Assembly (NCBI RefSeq): GCF_004134905.2
Contig: NZ_SDPQ02000002.1
Location: 1 to 64,000, forward strand
Direction: 5' to 3'
Origin: Aeromicrobium ginsengisoli
Lineage (GTDB): Bacteria; Actinomycetota; Actinomycetes; Propionibacteriales; Nocardioidaceae
DNA: 64,000 nucleotides
In this document: positions 1-8,487 of the stretch, piece after piece
Layout: every line of letters begins with the position of its first letter
Position numbering within the stretch: the stretch's first letter is position 1
Program-made: the position numbers and the translations under genes
The notes under the pieces: generated by a model
What the model was told of the DNA's origin: nothing
The model's input: only the letters and a program-made list of their open reading frames with translations
The model's database searches: none

Positions 1-124
1 GAGGCAACCATTCTGAGAGCCACACCAGCCCGGTGGGCAGCAAGAGGTGGGGCCTTCCCGACGACGTCGCGGGCCCGCACAGATACGTACGGACGAAACG
101 ACCCTCCCAGAAATGCAAGAGGTG

Positions 125-335
125 TGTCGGCGTGCGACTTCGTCGCTGCGTTGGGGGATGAGAATCGGGGTGGGTCGCTCGGCGACGTCGGCACACATTG
201 GTGCGGGTGAGCCCGTTCAGGTGTATGACGCGGGGTCTTCGGGTGCCTTTGGATTGTTGCTTCGAGCACGTGGGTCTGTATCCCGGCAGAAGACTCTCCG
301 AGCGGCTCCGGTCCGCCCGGCTGGGTGGGCCGCGG
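125..335 (+). ncRNA. candidate IS110 bridge RNA region
   Basis: IS110-group elements are known to encode a structured bridge RNA in the left non-coding end, which pairs with target and donor DNA. This segment holds a run of compact hairpins: GCGAC-TTC-GTCGC at 134-146, GTCGC-TCG-GCGAC at 174-186, GCAC/GTGC at 191-204 and CGGG-TGAG-CCCG at 204-215. The hairpins are seen directly. The function and the boundaries are inferred from family knowledge, and the guide loops were not identified. Confidence 0.35.
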
Positions 336-358
336 GTCGAGTGAGGGAGCTGATGGTG

Positions 359-1591
359 ATGGAAGTGCTCTATGACCGGGTCGCTGGTCTGGACGTGGGG
401 AAGGCGTCGGTGACGGTGTGTGTGCGGACCCCGGGCGCGAGACGTGGCCGGCGCACGGAGACGCGGACGTTCAAGACGACGTCGGGGTCGCTGAGGGTGA
501 TGCGGGACTGGCTGGTCGAGGCCGGTGTGTCGATCGCGGCGATCGAGTCGACGTCGACGTATTGGAAGCCGCCGTTCTACTGCCTGGAGGAGGTGATGGA
601 GATCTGGTTGCTGAACGCGGCTCACATGAAGGCGGTGCCGGGTCGCAAGACCGACGTCCGTGACGCGGAGTGGATCGCGCAGCTGCTCGAGCATGGGTTG
701 CTGACACCGTCGTTCGTGCCACCACCACCGGTGCGCAGGTTGCGGATGCTGACCCGGTATCGGGTCCAACTGCATGGCGACCGAACCAGGGAGACGGTCC
801 GGTTGGAGCTGATGCTCGAGGACGCGTCGATCAAGCTCTCGACCGTGGCGTCGTCGCTGAACACGGTGTCGGCCAGAGCGATGCTGGCCGCGATGATCGA
901 CGGTGAGACCGATGCCCGGGTGCTGGCCGAGATGGCCAAGGGCAAGATGCGCTCGAAGATCCCGGACCTGGCCCAGGCGTTGGAGGGCAATTTCGACATC
1001 CATCATGCGCAGCTGGCCCGGTCGATCCTCGGCCGGTTGGACCGGGTCGAGGAATCGATGCGCCAGCTCGACCAAGTCATCGAGTCGGCGTGTGAGCCGT
1101 GGGCCCATCAGATCGAGCTGCTGCAGACCATTCCCGGTGTCGGTCCACGGGTTGCGCAGGTCATCATCGCCGAGACCGGTGGCGACATGTCGAAGTTCCC
1201 GACTGCTGCGCATCTGGCGTCGTGGGCTGGTTTGGCGCCGGCGATGTATGAGTCGGCCGGCAGACGATCCCCGGCCGGACGTCGTCGGGGGAACAAGTGG
1301 TTGACCGGGATGCTGGTCGAGGCCGCCGGGTCCGTGGGGCGGATGCATGGCAAGAACTATCTGGCTGTGCAGCACTCGAGGATCACCCAGAGGCGCGGGA
1401 TGCGTCGAGCTCAGGTCGCGGTTGCTCACTCGATCCTGGTGATGGCTTACTACATGCTCGAACGCGATCAGCCCTACCAAGACCTCGGCCCGCAATGGTT
1501 GGTCAAACGCAACGAGGAAGCCCGCACCCACCGGCTGGTCAAGCAGCTGGAGAAGCTCGGACACACCGTGACCATCGACCCCGCAGCCTGA
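359..1591 (+). CDS. IS110-family transposase (DEDD recombinase)
   Basis: Recombinase of an IS110 element, about 410 residues. The N-terminal RuvC-like DEDD domain shows D12 in LDVGK, E63 in IESTSTYW, and D99 and D102 in GRKTDVRDAEW. A helix-hairpin-helix like stretch (IPGVGPRVAQVII, 258-270) opens the C-terminal Transposase_20 domain, which contains the candidate nucleophile Ser299 in YESAG and the conserved GNKWL. An open frame extends upstream to base 47, but GAGGGAG at 343-349 lies nine bases before ATG 359 and the family usually begins MxxxxxVAGLDVGK, so 359 is chosen (353 and 341 are alternatives). The gene is intact. Confidence 0.9.
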   Translation: MEVLYDRVAGLDVGKASVTVCVRTPGARRGRRTETRTFKTTSGSLRVMRDWLVEAGVSIAAIESTSTYWKPPFYCLEEVMEIWLLNAAHMKAVPGRKTDVRDAEWIAQLLEHGLLTPSFVPPPPVRRLRMLTRYRVQLHGDRTRETVRLELMLEDASIKLSTVASSLNTVSARAMLAAMIDGETDARVLAEMAKGKMRSKIPDLAQALEGNFDIHHAQLARSILGRLDRVEESMRQLDQVIESACEPWAHQIELLQTIPGVGPRVAQVIIAETGGDMSKFPTAAHLASWAGLAPAMYESAGRRSPAGRRRGNKWLTGMLVEAAGSVGRMHGKNYLAVQHSRITQRRGMRRAQVAVAHSILVMAYYMLERDQPYQDLGPQWLVKRNEEARTHRLVKQLEKLGHTVTIDPAA

Positions 1592-2017
1592 CGGTCACGG
1601 GCAGCTGCCCCGTCGGGCCCCGTCCGACGGCACTACCGCGCGCCCCGAGTCAGGCTATTCACGGGTCTGTGTGGATGTTGGGCGTGCGTTTCGCCGAGTG
1701 CCAGTATGGCCTTTACATGTCGGCGCCAACGCGCGATGAAGTGCTCTTGGAGACAGGACTGCTGGCGTTGATGTGCCGCAGTTTTCACTCGTGAAACGGC
1801 ATGGAGAGTGAGATGCTGGATCGGCCGCACGCCGCGTCAAGAAGGGAACGCTTCGATCAGTCGGATCCGACGGCGATGCTGTCCGAAGGCCCCTCGGCCC
1901 GCGCAGGTTTCGGCCCCATTTGCAGTCGGCTGAATAGCGTCGCCATGATGTGGCTGCGGTCACATGGACGGTGCTAACGGAGCTGCGCTCCGCGCGATCA
2001 TTCTGGAGGAACGGCGC
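1592..2017. other. intergenic region between IS110 and the catabolic operon
   Basis: Holds the unresolved right end of the IS110 element and the leader of the first catabolic operon. Open frames read on both strands here have no recognisable product. The only clear structure is the short dyad at 1783-1796, listed separately. No convincing -35/-10 pair was found. Confidence 0.5.
1783..1796. promoter_or_regulatory. dyad TTTCACTCGTGAAA, possible operator
   Basis: A perfect inverted repeat with six-base arms (TTTCAC/GTGAAA) and a two-base centre, about 220 bases upstream of the monooxygenase start. It could be an operator for the catabolic operon, perhaps of the IclR, TetR or BTAD-type regulator encoded further right. 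The symmetry is seen; the function is inferred. Confidence 0.3.
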
Positions 2018-3256
2018 ATGGCAACACTCAAGGGACGACGGATCGCCATCATCGGGGCAGGTCCGGGCGGACTGACGACGGCGTTGGGTCTCCACCAAGC
2101 AGGATTCGACGTCACAGTGTTTGAGCGCTGGCCCGAGGTCAAGTCGTTGGGTGGAGGCATCGCGTTGTGGCCGCCCCCGCTGAAGGCGCTCGAAATCCTG
2201 GGGATCGACATCGGCGCTCTCGGTGCCGATGCGGTACCCGTATTCACACGGCCGACCGGGAAGGTTATCGGCGCCTATCCGACGAAGGTCGACGACACGA
2301 TCGACACGCCGCTGTGGCTGGGTGCGATGAGGACGGGCTTGTACGAGGCGCTGCAGGACGCGCTCCCGGCAGGGATCCTTCAGCCGAACAAGCCGTGCGT
2401 ACGAGTTTCCCAGACCGACGCCAGTGCTAAGGCTCATTTCGCGGATGGAACGAGCTTCGAGGCCGATCTGATCATCGGCGCCGACGGCCTGAACTCGGTC
2501 GTCCGTCAGTATCTCGAGGGGGTCAAACCGGTCCGCGACAACCATTTGACTCTGTGGTTGGGGCACACGTTCGAAGAATTTCCTGACAGGTCCACCGCCA
2601 GGATGGCTCTCGACCCCCGCGGGTTCCAATGCAGCTACACCCCGATGGCGTACAACGGCCGGCCAGGGTGGCACTGGTGGGTCATGGAGCGACGTGACTC
2701 GTCGATCCCGACCGGGACACCCGAGGAGATGAAGGCCCGCGCGTTGGAGATCGCAACTGGGACTGCAGCGCCGTTGCCGGACATGATCCGCAGCACACCT
2801 GCAGACAATGTGATCAGTTGGGTCATCCGAGATCGGGAAGCCTTGCCGACGTGGTCGAAGGGCCGCATTGCGGTCATGGGAGACGCGGCACACGCGACGA
2901 ACCCTTACGCCGGTTACGGCGCAGGGATGGCGGTCGTGGACGGGCTCTACCTCGCCGGATCGCTCGTAGGCCACGACCTGTCAGATCTTGAGGGATTGAC
3001 CAGCGTGCTGGAGAAATACCAAAGTGACAGGAAGCCCGAGACCGATGAAGTCGTCGCCTTCGCCTACATGATGGGCCAGTTGATGCACACCGCCAATCCC
3101 TTCAAGAAGTTCGTGAGGGACTTGCTGTTGGATCGAACTCCCTTCCTGCACAAACAGCTGAAGAAGCAGTATGGCCAAGCCTTGACCGATGCCTACCAGA
3201 TGGTGGTGGAGCTCGGCGAGCGATTGGTCCGAGAGCGTCCCGCCGAGACTCGCTGA
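2018..3256 (+). CDS. FAD-dependent monooxygenase (PHBH/salicylate hydroxylase-like)
   Basis: Class A flavoprotein monooxygenase of 412 residues, expected to use NAD(P)H and O2 to hydroxylate an aromatic or heteroaromatic ring in the cytoplasm. The Rossmann dinucleotide motif GAGPGG is at residues 13-18, a GADGLNSVVRQ (DG-type) motif lies in the middle, and GDAAHATNPYAGYGAGMAVVDG marks the FAD-ribityl site. GGAGGA at 2005-2010, seven bases before ATG 2018, fixes the start over an in-frame ATG at 1964. It is the first gene of a set with a serine hydrolase and an NTF2-like protein. The substrate cannot be read from sequence; urate, salicylate and dihydroxypyridine hydroxylases share the fold. 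Confidence 0.85.
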   Translation: MATLKGRRIAIIGAGPGGLTTALGLHQAGFDVTVFERWPEVKSLGGGIALWPPPLKALEILGIDIGALGADAVPVFTRPTGKVIGAYPTKVDDTIDTPLWLGAMRTGLYEALQDALPAGILQPNKPCVRVSQTDASAKAHFADGTSFEADLIIGADGLNSVVRQYLEGVKPVRDNHLTLWLGHTFEEFPDRSTARMALDPRGFQCSYTPMAYNGRPGWHWWVMERRDSSIPTGTPEEMKARALEIATGTAAPLPDMIRSTPADNVISWVIRDREALPTWSKGRIAVMGDAAHATNPYAGYGAGMAVVDGLYLAGSLVGHDLSDLEGLTSVLEKYQSDRKPETDEVVAFAYMMGQLMHTANPFKKFVRDLLLDRTPFLHKQLKKQYGQALTDAYQMVVELGERLVRERPAETR

Positions 3257-3344
3257 GTTCTGGTGCTGGCTTCCCGAACCAACAGAGTCCCTGAACGAAA
3301 GAACGAGCGATCTGGCCGCATGGCCGTGAAGGAGTAAAGCGCAC

Positions 3345-4529
3345 ATGTCTATCCCGACTGTTGAAGACCCCCAGGAGGTGGGTCTCGACCCCGCAGCGCT
3401 GCAGCGCCTGACCGCGAGCGTTCGTGCGGATATCGATTCGGGGCTCCATCACGGCGCAGTCATGTTGGTGGCGCGAGCCGGACGGATCGGCTATCTGCAG
3501 ACGCTGGGGCACACAGATCTCGATCTCGGACGCGACGCATCGGCAGATGACCTGTTCATGCTGATGTCGACGGCGAAGTCGTACACGGCGGTCCTGGTCC
3601 TCCAAGCAGTCGACCGAGGTGCGCTGACGTTCGATACCAAGGTCGCGGAGATCATCCCCGAATTCGGCATCCGCGGAAAGCAGAACGTCACGGTGGCTCA
3701 CCTGTTGACTCACACGGGTGGCACGTGGGCCGGCTTCGTCCCGCCTCCGCCGCACCCTTGGGGACCCGTGTGGGGCGATCTGGAGACGATGACCGCGGCT
3801 ATCTGCGCGCAGCAGCTTGCAAACCGCCCGGGCGAACGCGTGGTGTACAACCCGTTCGCTAGCTTTGGGATCTTGGGGGAGATCGTCCGACGCCTAGACC
3901 CGAAGGGTCGCCGGTTCCTCGACATCGCACGAGAAGAGCTCTTTGAGCCGCTCGGGATGCTGGAGAGCTCATTCGGCCTGGCGCTGGATCACCCTCGCCG
4001 CGTTCCGTTGCGGATGGCGGAGACCACGCCGGGAGCCGCTGCGGTCTCGGTGATGGAGTCCCTCAACGACATTGTTGACGAGAATTTCGAGTTGCCGGCG
4101 GGGATGGCTTTTTCCTCGATCGGGGACGTCTTTACATTCGCCGAGATGCTACGCAACCGGGGTAGTGGCCATGGCGTCCGGCTGCTCTCGCCGGCGATCG
4201 TCGATTACGCGTTCAAGAATCACACGGGCGACAAGCCGAACGACTTCTGGGACTTCAACAAGGAAGCCCGCGGCCTGGCTGATTTCCCGGCCAACTTCAC
4301 CTATGGCGGAGGCTACGCCCGCGGGTCTGGGGACTACATGTCGCCCTTCGGCCTGACGGCATCTCCGCGAACGTTTGGTTCCGTCGGGTCCGGGTCGACG
4401 ATGTGGATGGTTGATCCCGAGCGTGACGTGACTTTCATCTTCCTGTCCTCTGGTCTCCTCGAGGGCCTCCATCACTTCACCCGTTTGCAGCGGCTGGCGG
4501 ACCTTGCCCTGGCTGCCGTGAACGATTGA
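3345..4529 (+). CDS. serine hydrolase, beta-lactamase/esterase (class C-like) family
   Basis: A 394-residue protein of the beta-lactamase-related family (EstB, 6-aminohexanoate-dimer hydrolase, DD-peptidase relatives). The SxxK nucleophile motif is S75-T-A-K78 and the second motif is Y168-N169. A C-terminal GSGST replaces the usual KTG/HxG. GAAGGAG at 3328-3334 lies ten bases before the start. No signal peptide is visible, so it is probably cytoplasmic and acts as an esterase or amidase on a pathway intermediate rather than on beta-lactams. It lies between a flavin monooxygenase and an NTF2-like gene in one direction, consistent with an operon. Confidence 0.8.
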   Translation: MSIPTVEDPQEVGLDPAALQRLTASVRADIDSGLHHGAVMLVARAGRIGYLQTLGHTDLDLGRDASADDLFMLMSTAKSYTAVLVLQAVDRGALTFDTKVAEIIPEFGIRGKQNVTVAHLLTHTGGTWAGFVPPPPHPWGPVWGDLETMTAAICAQQLANRPGERVVYNPFASFGILGEIVRRLDPKGRRFLDIAREELFEPLGMLESSFGLALDHPRRVPLRMAETTPGAAAVSVMESLNDIVDENFELPAGMAFSSIGDVFTFAEMLRNRGSGHGVRLLSPAIVDYAFKNHTGDKPNDFWDFNKEARGLADFPANFTYGGGYARGSGDYMSPFGLTASPRTFGSVGSGSTMWMVDPERDVTFIFLSSGLLEGLHHFTRLQRLADLALAAVND

Positions 4530-4554
4530 ACACTGGAACTCTGGGAGGTACAAG

Positions 4555-5043
4555 ATGACGCTGAGCAATGAGGACAAGATTTCGCTGCTGTTTGATCGCG
4601 CGATGATCTCTGATGCGATTCACCGCTTCTTCATGGCCCTCGACACCAAGGATTGGGAGGCTGTCCGGGGCGTCGTCGACGACCACTTCCTGATCGCTGC
4701 GCCCACGGTGATGGACGGCTCGCCTGAACCCGAACCGGTCGACGTGTTTCTTGAGGGTCTGATCGCTCGCAATGGTGGCTTCGCCGGCACGACCCACCTG
4801 AACCCAGGGCACATCGTTGAGATCGCCGGCAACGAGGCTCACGTCAAGGCGCACATGTACTGCCCGCACTGGGCCGACGACACCGATGAAGGGATGTACC
4901 TCGCCTACGGGCGGTACGACATCGATCTGGTGCGTCGAGGCGACGATTGGCGTATGACGCGTCTGCTCATCCACATCGACGGGGACCGCGGCAACGCTCA
5001 GCAGGTCTACGCTGCGGCCGCTGCCAACCTGACTAATCCGTAA
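4555..5043 (+). CDS. NTF2/SnoaL-like family protein
   Basis: A 162-residue single-domain protein of the SnoaL-like/NTF2 fold, beginning with the usual amphipathic helix (LFDRAMISDAIHRFFMALDTKDW) followed by beta strands including HLNPGHIVEI and DDWRMTRLLIHID. Relatives act as small cyclases, isomerases, dehydratases or scaffolds, often beside oxygenases. GGGAGG precedes ATG 4555. Only 25 bases separate it from the serine hydrolase, so the two are probably cotranscribed. Catalytic residues and substrate are not assignable. Confidence 0.75.
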   Translation: MTLSNEDKISLLFDRAMISDAIHRFFMALDTKDWEAVRGVVDDHFLIAAPTVMDGSPEPEPVDVFLEGLIARNGGFAGTTHLNPGHIVEIAGNEAHVKAHMYCPHWADDTDEGMYLAYGRYDIDLVRRGDDWRMTRLLIHIDGDRGNAQQVYAAAAANLTNP

Positions 5044-5419
5044 CCGCTGGCTGCGTCAGTTGGTCCGGCTCAGGCGGATGAGCGAGCCACGAGCGCAGTG
5101 CGGGAGCTTCCTCGACCGCGAGCTTTGCCTTCATCGCTGCGCAAGATCCGCCAGCCGATCCTGCTTCCACGTTGGCCTCGAGTGAGGTCGTCCTCCTCAT
5201 GCCCGTCGATCTCGGTAGCCGCTGAGCCGTTGGCTCTCAATGTGCCGATCACGCAATCGCAAGTTGTCGGGAACCGGCTGTCGACCGACACGTCTGGCTA
5301 GTCGCCGCTTCGGCGAACATTCGCTTATGCCCGCTCATTTCCGCCGCATTTCGCGCGCCGCACCTACGGTCCCGATGTGTTCCAGGTCACCACGATCGAA
5401 CAGATCCAAGGAGTTCAAC
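5044..5419. other. intergenic region upstream of the transporter operon
   Basis: No plausible gene is visible. It contains a small perfect hairpin, TCGCCG-CTT-CGGCGA at 5302-5316, which may be a weak terminator or a regulator site. The promoter for the binding-protein gene should lie in the last 100 bases, but no strong -35/-10 pair could be chosen. Confidence 0.5.
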
Positions 5420-6652
5420 ATGGCAAGCGCAACAAATCTAAGGAAGTCCGCGAAGCGACGAGCGAGCACGGCAATTTCGCTCGCGCTCGCCGCTTCGATG
5501 GGACTCGCGGCGTGCGGTTCGTCCGATGAGGGCAAGTCTGATGCAACCGGTCTCACCGGCACGTGCGGCACTGTTCCGAGCAAGGGATTGAAGGACACCA
5601 GCGGGGTGATCAAGAAGCTTGGCAGCGAGTACGTGAGTGCCTACGACGGGTATCCGAAGACGGTGGAGGCCAGCCCTTGGGCTGACTGGAAGCCTTCAGG
5701 ACCCGGACCGTACACGGTCGGCTTGTCGATCCAAGAGCCGAACAATCCGTACCTTCAGACACTCACGACGGCGCTCAAAGAGGCCCTCGCCAACGCGGAG
5801 AACGTCGGAGAGGTCAAGACCGTGCAGGCGCCGCTCGGCTCCACAGCGGCCCAATTGCAGCAGATCAACCAGCTGGTGCAGGAAAAGGTCGACTTGCTTG
5901 TCGTGGTGCCGAACTCGCCCGACGCGCTGGCGGCCGCTGCCGACAAGGCGGCCAAGCAGAACATCCCTACGATTGCGTTTGTTAACGTAACGCCGTCCAG
6001 GAACGTCATCAACATCGCAGAAAATACATACAAGAACGCAGCGAATGCCGCTGCGCAGATGGCGAAGAATATTGGCGGTAAGGGGAAGATCCTGGCGGTT
6101 CACGCCCTTCCGTCGGTGTCGCTCGACAAGGAGACGTTCGCCGGATGGAGGGCGGCGTGGGACCAGTGCCCAGGCATCACGGTTGATGACTCGCCGATCG
6201 GTGAGTTCAACCCCCCGGTCGCCAAGACCCAAGTGTCGACCTACTTGGGCTCGCACCCCCAGAAGGTAGCGGCATCTGCTCAAGTTGCCACCATGGGTGC
6301 GGCCGTCATCAGTGCTTTCGAGCAGTCGGGACGCCCTGTTCCGCCGATGGTGGACATGTCCGCCTCGGTCGGGTCGCTCGCTTACTGGAAGGCGCACAAG
6401 GCTGAGTTGAAGTCGGTTGCGATTGTCGACGGCCCGAAGGCGTCGTCGGAAGCTACCGGCCGCGTCGTTGCTCTGATGCTGGCAGGTCACGGGCCGAAGG
6501 TGACAGATCTCGTGTCATCGCTCCCTGTGGTGACAGGCCAGAATCTGGATGACTACGTCCCGGCAGGGGCGAAGGAGGACGACCTCGCACCGGCGGAACT
6601 CCCCTCGGGATCGTTCCTGCCGGACAGCTACCTCAGGAAGTTGTTCAACTAA
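5420..6652 (+). CDS. ABC transporter substrate-binding lipoprotein (ribose/sugar type)
   Basis: A 410-residue Peripla_BP_4 family solute-binding protein anchored outside the membrane. A basic N-terminus, a hydrophobic stretch and lipobox LAAC with Cys32 form a type II signal peptide. The mature part has the RbsB-like pattern YTVGLSIQEPNNPYLQTL followed by VDLLVVVPNSPDALAAAADKAAKQNIPTIAFVN. AAGGAG precedes ATG 5420, which is preferred over an in-frame ATG at 5240. It is followed by a strong hairpin and then the ATPase and two permeases. The ligand may be a sugar, a nucleoside-like compound or another cyclic molecule; the catabolic neighbours suggest it is the island's substrate. Confidence 0.88.
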   Translation: MASATNLRKSAKRRASTAISLALAASMGLAACGSSDEGKSDATGLTGTCGTVPSKGLKDTSGVIKKLGSEYVSAYDGYPKTVEASPWADWKPSGPGPYTVGLSIQEPNNPYLQTLTTALKEALANAENVGEVKTVQAPLGSTAAQLQQINQLVQEKVDLLVVVPNSPDALAAAADKAAKQNIPTIAFVNVTPSRNVINIAENTYKNAANAAAQMAKNIGGKGKILAVHALPSVSLDKETFAGWRAAWDQCPGITVDDSPIGEFNPPVAKTQVSTYLGSHPQKVAASAQVATMGAAVISAFEQSGRPVPPMVDMSASVGSLAYWKAHKAELKSVAIVDGPKASSEATGRVVALMLAGHGPKVTDLVSSLPVVTGQNLDDYVPAGAKEDDLAPAELPSGSFLPDSYLRKLFN

Positions 6653-6665
6653 CAGATCAATCAAT

Positions 6666-6713
6666 GCCCGGTTCGGCTGCGGGGGAGTTTGTGTCCCTGC
6701 AACCGAACCGGGC
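6666..6713 (+). terminator. long hairpin after the binding-protein gene
   Basis: Perfect 11-bp stem GCCCGGTTCGG (6666-6676) with CCGAACCGGGC (6703-6713) around a 26-base loop that can pair partly (TGC/GCA, GGGA/TCCC). It lies 13 bases after the binding-protein stop codon and about 240 bases before the ATPase. Such hairpins commonly terminate or stabilise the binding-protein mRNA so that it is made in excess of the membrane components. No T-tract follows. The remaining 6714-6951 shows no gene. Confidence 0.65.
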
Positions 6714-6951
6714 TTGCTGCTCTACGGCTGGCGTGTGTGGATGGCGCCAGCGGATTGAGGCCCGCACACGCCTAGATTTCGCTCGGCTTTGCTATGGCGT
6801 TCGTACGCTCCACTGCGTGACCACGGTCACAGCAATCGATGAATTCTAGGAGTGAGATTGTGTCCCGAGACGCGGGCAGGAGCATCGCGATGATCGCCAT
6901 GCTGTGTGACCTTCCATGCTGTGGCCGCGGTGCTGCGGATAGAGCCTTGCG

Positions 6952-8487
6952 ATGACCCCGCCTGCGCACGCTGTGCGTCTGAAAGCCCGGTCCCTCCGTA
7001 AGTCATTCGGCGCCAGCAAGGCTCTCCAAGGCTGCTCGCTCGACGTCCGTGCCGGCGAGATCCATGCCGTGTGTGGCGAAAACGGGTCCGGCAAGAGCAC
7101 CTTGGTGAAGATCCTGTCAGGGGTTCAACGCCCCGATGTCGGCGAATACGTGATCGGCGATCACCCGGATGGAACCATCGAGCGTCCTAGGGACGCTTTG
7201 CGCGCTGGAGTCGCGACGGTGTTCCAGGAGCTCCTGATGGTCGACACGGTTTCGGTGCTCGACAATCTCCAGCTCGGGATCCAGCCAGTTGCCTTGGGAG
7301 ATTCGTCGCCCGCAGAGTTCCGGCGTCGTGCGCAATCTGTCTTGGAGGAATTGTTGGGCTATTGCCCGGATCTGGACGGAGCCGCCGAGGGTCTGTCCCT
7401 GAGCGAGAAGCAAACGTGCAGCATCGCCCGCTCGTTGCTGAGGCAGCCGGATGTTCTCATCCTCGACGAGGCAACGTCGGCGCTGGACGCCGAAAGTCGG
7501 GATCGCTTGTTCGTGGTGCTGAATCGACTGCGTAGCAGGGGGGTCGGCATCGTGTTCATCTCCCACCGCATGGACGAGGTAGACGAGCTTGCAGATCGCA
7601 TCACCGTCCTCCGGTCCGGCGCAAGCGTCGCGACCTTGGAGCGCGGCAAGTTCACCCGCGAAGACCTGATTCATCACATGACTGGGGCCGACCAATTGAC
7701 TGCGGGGACCTCCGAGCGACAGAACCAACTCGATCCGGTCAGCACACATGCCGTCATGCGGATGCGCGGCGTGCGGATAAGGGAAAACTCGTACCCCGTC
7801 GACTTCACGCTTCGCCAGGGAGAGATTGTCGGCGTCGGCGGGCTGGATGGGCACGGCCAAGATGAGTTCCTGCTCGCCTTGTGGGGGCACCAATTCGGCT
7901 CGGCCGGCGGAGTCGTCGTGTTGGAGGACGAGCTCGAACGTCCCATAACAAGTGCGTCTGCTGCCGTCGCCAGTGGGATTGGTTACGTGCCCCGTGAGCG
8001 TAGAAGTCAAGCCCTTTTTCCAGCTCTCACCATTCGTGAGAACTTCGGAGTCCGGACACTCGAACGCGACACAGTCGGCCCGTTCCTGATGTGGTCGCGT
8101 ACGCATTTGCGCTTCGAGCACAACGCGAAAAAGTTGAACATCAAATTCGGGCAAGACACCGATCTGATCACCACCCTGAGCGGAGGCAACCAGCAGAAGG
8201 TGATCCTCGCGCGCTGGCTGGCGTCACATCCGCGTGTCCTCATTCTGAATGACCCGACTAGAGGCATCGACATCAATGCGAAACGGGATCTCTATGCACT
8301 GCTGGTGGAACTGGCAGATAGCGGGGTTGCGATTGTCATGAATTCAACCGAAATCGATGAACTGGTCGAGTTGGCCGATCGAGTTCTCGTATTTCGCGAG
8401 GGCGCGGTCGCACGGGAACTTCAACGAGAGGAGCTCTCGCGGACCACTCTGGTCGAGAGCTTCTTCGGGATGGGGCGGTCACGATGA
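6952..8487 (+). CDS. sugar-type ABC transporter ATP-binding protein (RbsA/XylG-like, two NBDs)
   Basis: A 511-residue tandem nucleotide-binding protein energising the importer. NBD1 has Walker A GENGSGKST (42-50), a divergent signature (LSLSEKQ) and Walker B VLILDEATSALD. NBD2 has the family's degenerate Walker A region (VGGLDGHGQDE), the signature LSGGNQQKVILARWL, and a Walker B reading LILND where LILDE is usual, so both acidic positions are altered. Only NBD1 probably hydrolyses ATP efficiently. The ATG at 6952 lacks a strong Shine-Dalgarno sequence. It overlaps the next permease gene by four bases (ATGA). Confidence 0.87.
   Translation: MTPPAHAVRLKARSLRKSFGASKALQGCSLDVRAGEIHAVCGENGSGKSTLVKILSGVQRPDVGEYVIGDHPDGTIERPRDALRAGVATVFQELLMVDTVSVLDNLQLGIQPVALGDSSPAEFRRRAQSVLEELLGYCPDLDGAAEGLSLSEKQTCSIARSLLRQPDVLILDEATSALDAESRDRLFVVLNRLRSRGVGIVFISHRMDEVDELADRITVLRSGASVATLERGKFTREDLIHHMTGADQLTAGTSERQNQLDPVSTHAVMRMRGVRIRENSYPVDFTLRQGEIVGVGGLDGHGQDEFLLALWGHQFGSAGGVVVLEDELERPITSASAAVASGIGYVPRERRSQALFPALTIRENFGVRTLERDTVGPFLMWSRTHLRFEHNAKKLNIKFGQDTDLITTLSGGNQQKVILARWLASHPRVLILNDPTRGIDINAKRDLYALLVELADSGVAIVMNSTEIDELVELADRVLVFREGAVARELQREELSRTTLVESFFGMGRSR

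Larger units (their letters stand above)
1..1650 (+). mobile_element. IS110-family insertion sequence, ends unresolved
   Basis: An IS110-type transposase gene with roughly 350 bases of non-coding DNA upstream and a short downstream tail. IS110 elements lack clear terminal inverted repeats, so neither end can be fixed by eye. The left end may lie before base 1, and the right end is somewhere between the stop codon at 1591 and about 1.7 kb. The long 5' non-coding segment fits the IS110 group rather than the IS1111 group, which carries its RNA downstream. It sits at the left of a catabolic island, as is common for accessory DNA. Confidence 0.65.

Noticed and set aside
1655-2974. 439-codon minus-strand frame across the monooxygenase
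   Set aside because: Antisense of a clear FAD monooxygenase gene; composition is Arg/Pro-rich with no domain.
5302-5316. Operator TCGCCG-CTT-CGGCGA before the binding-protein gene
   Set aside because: A short GC stem of this size arises often by chance in such DNA; mentioned only in the gap entry.
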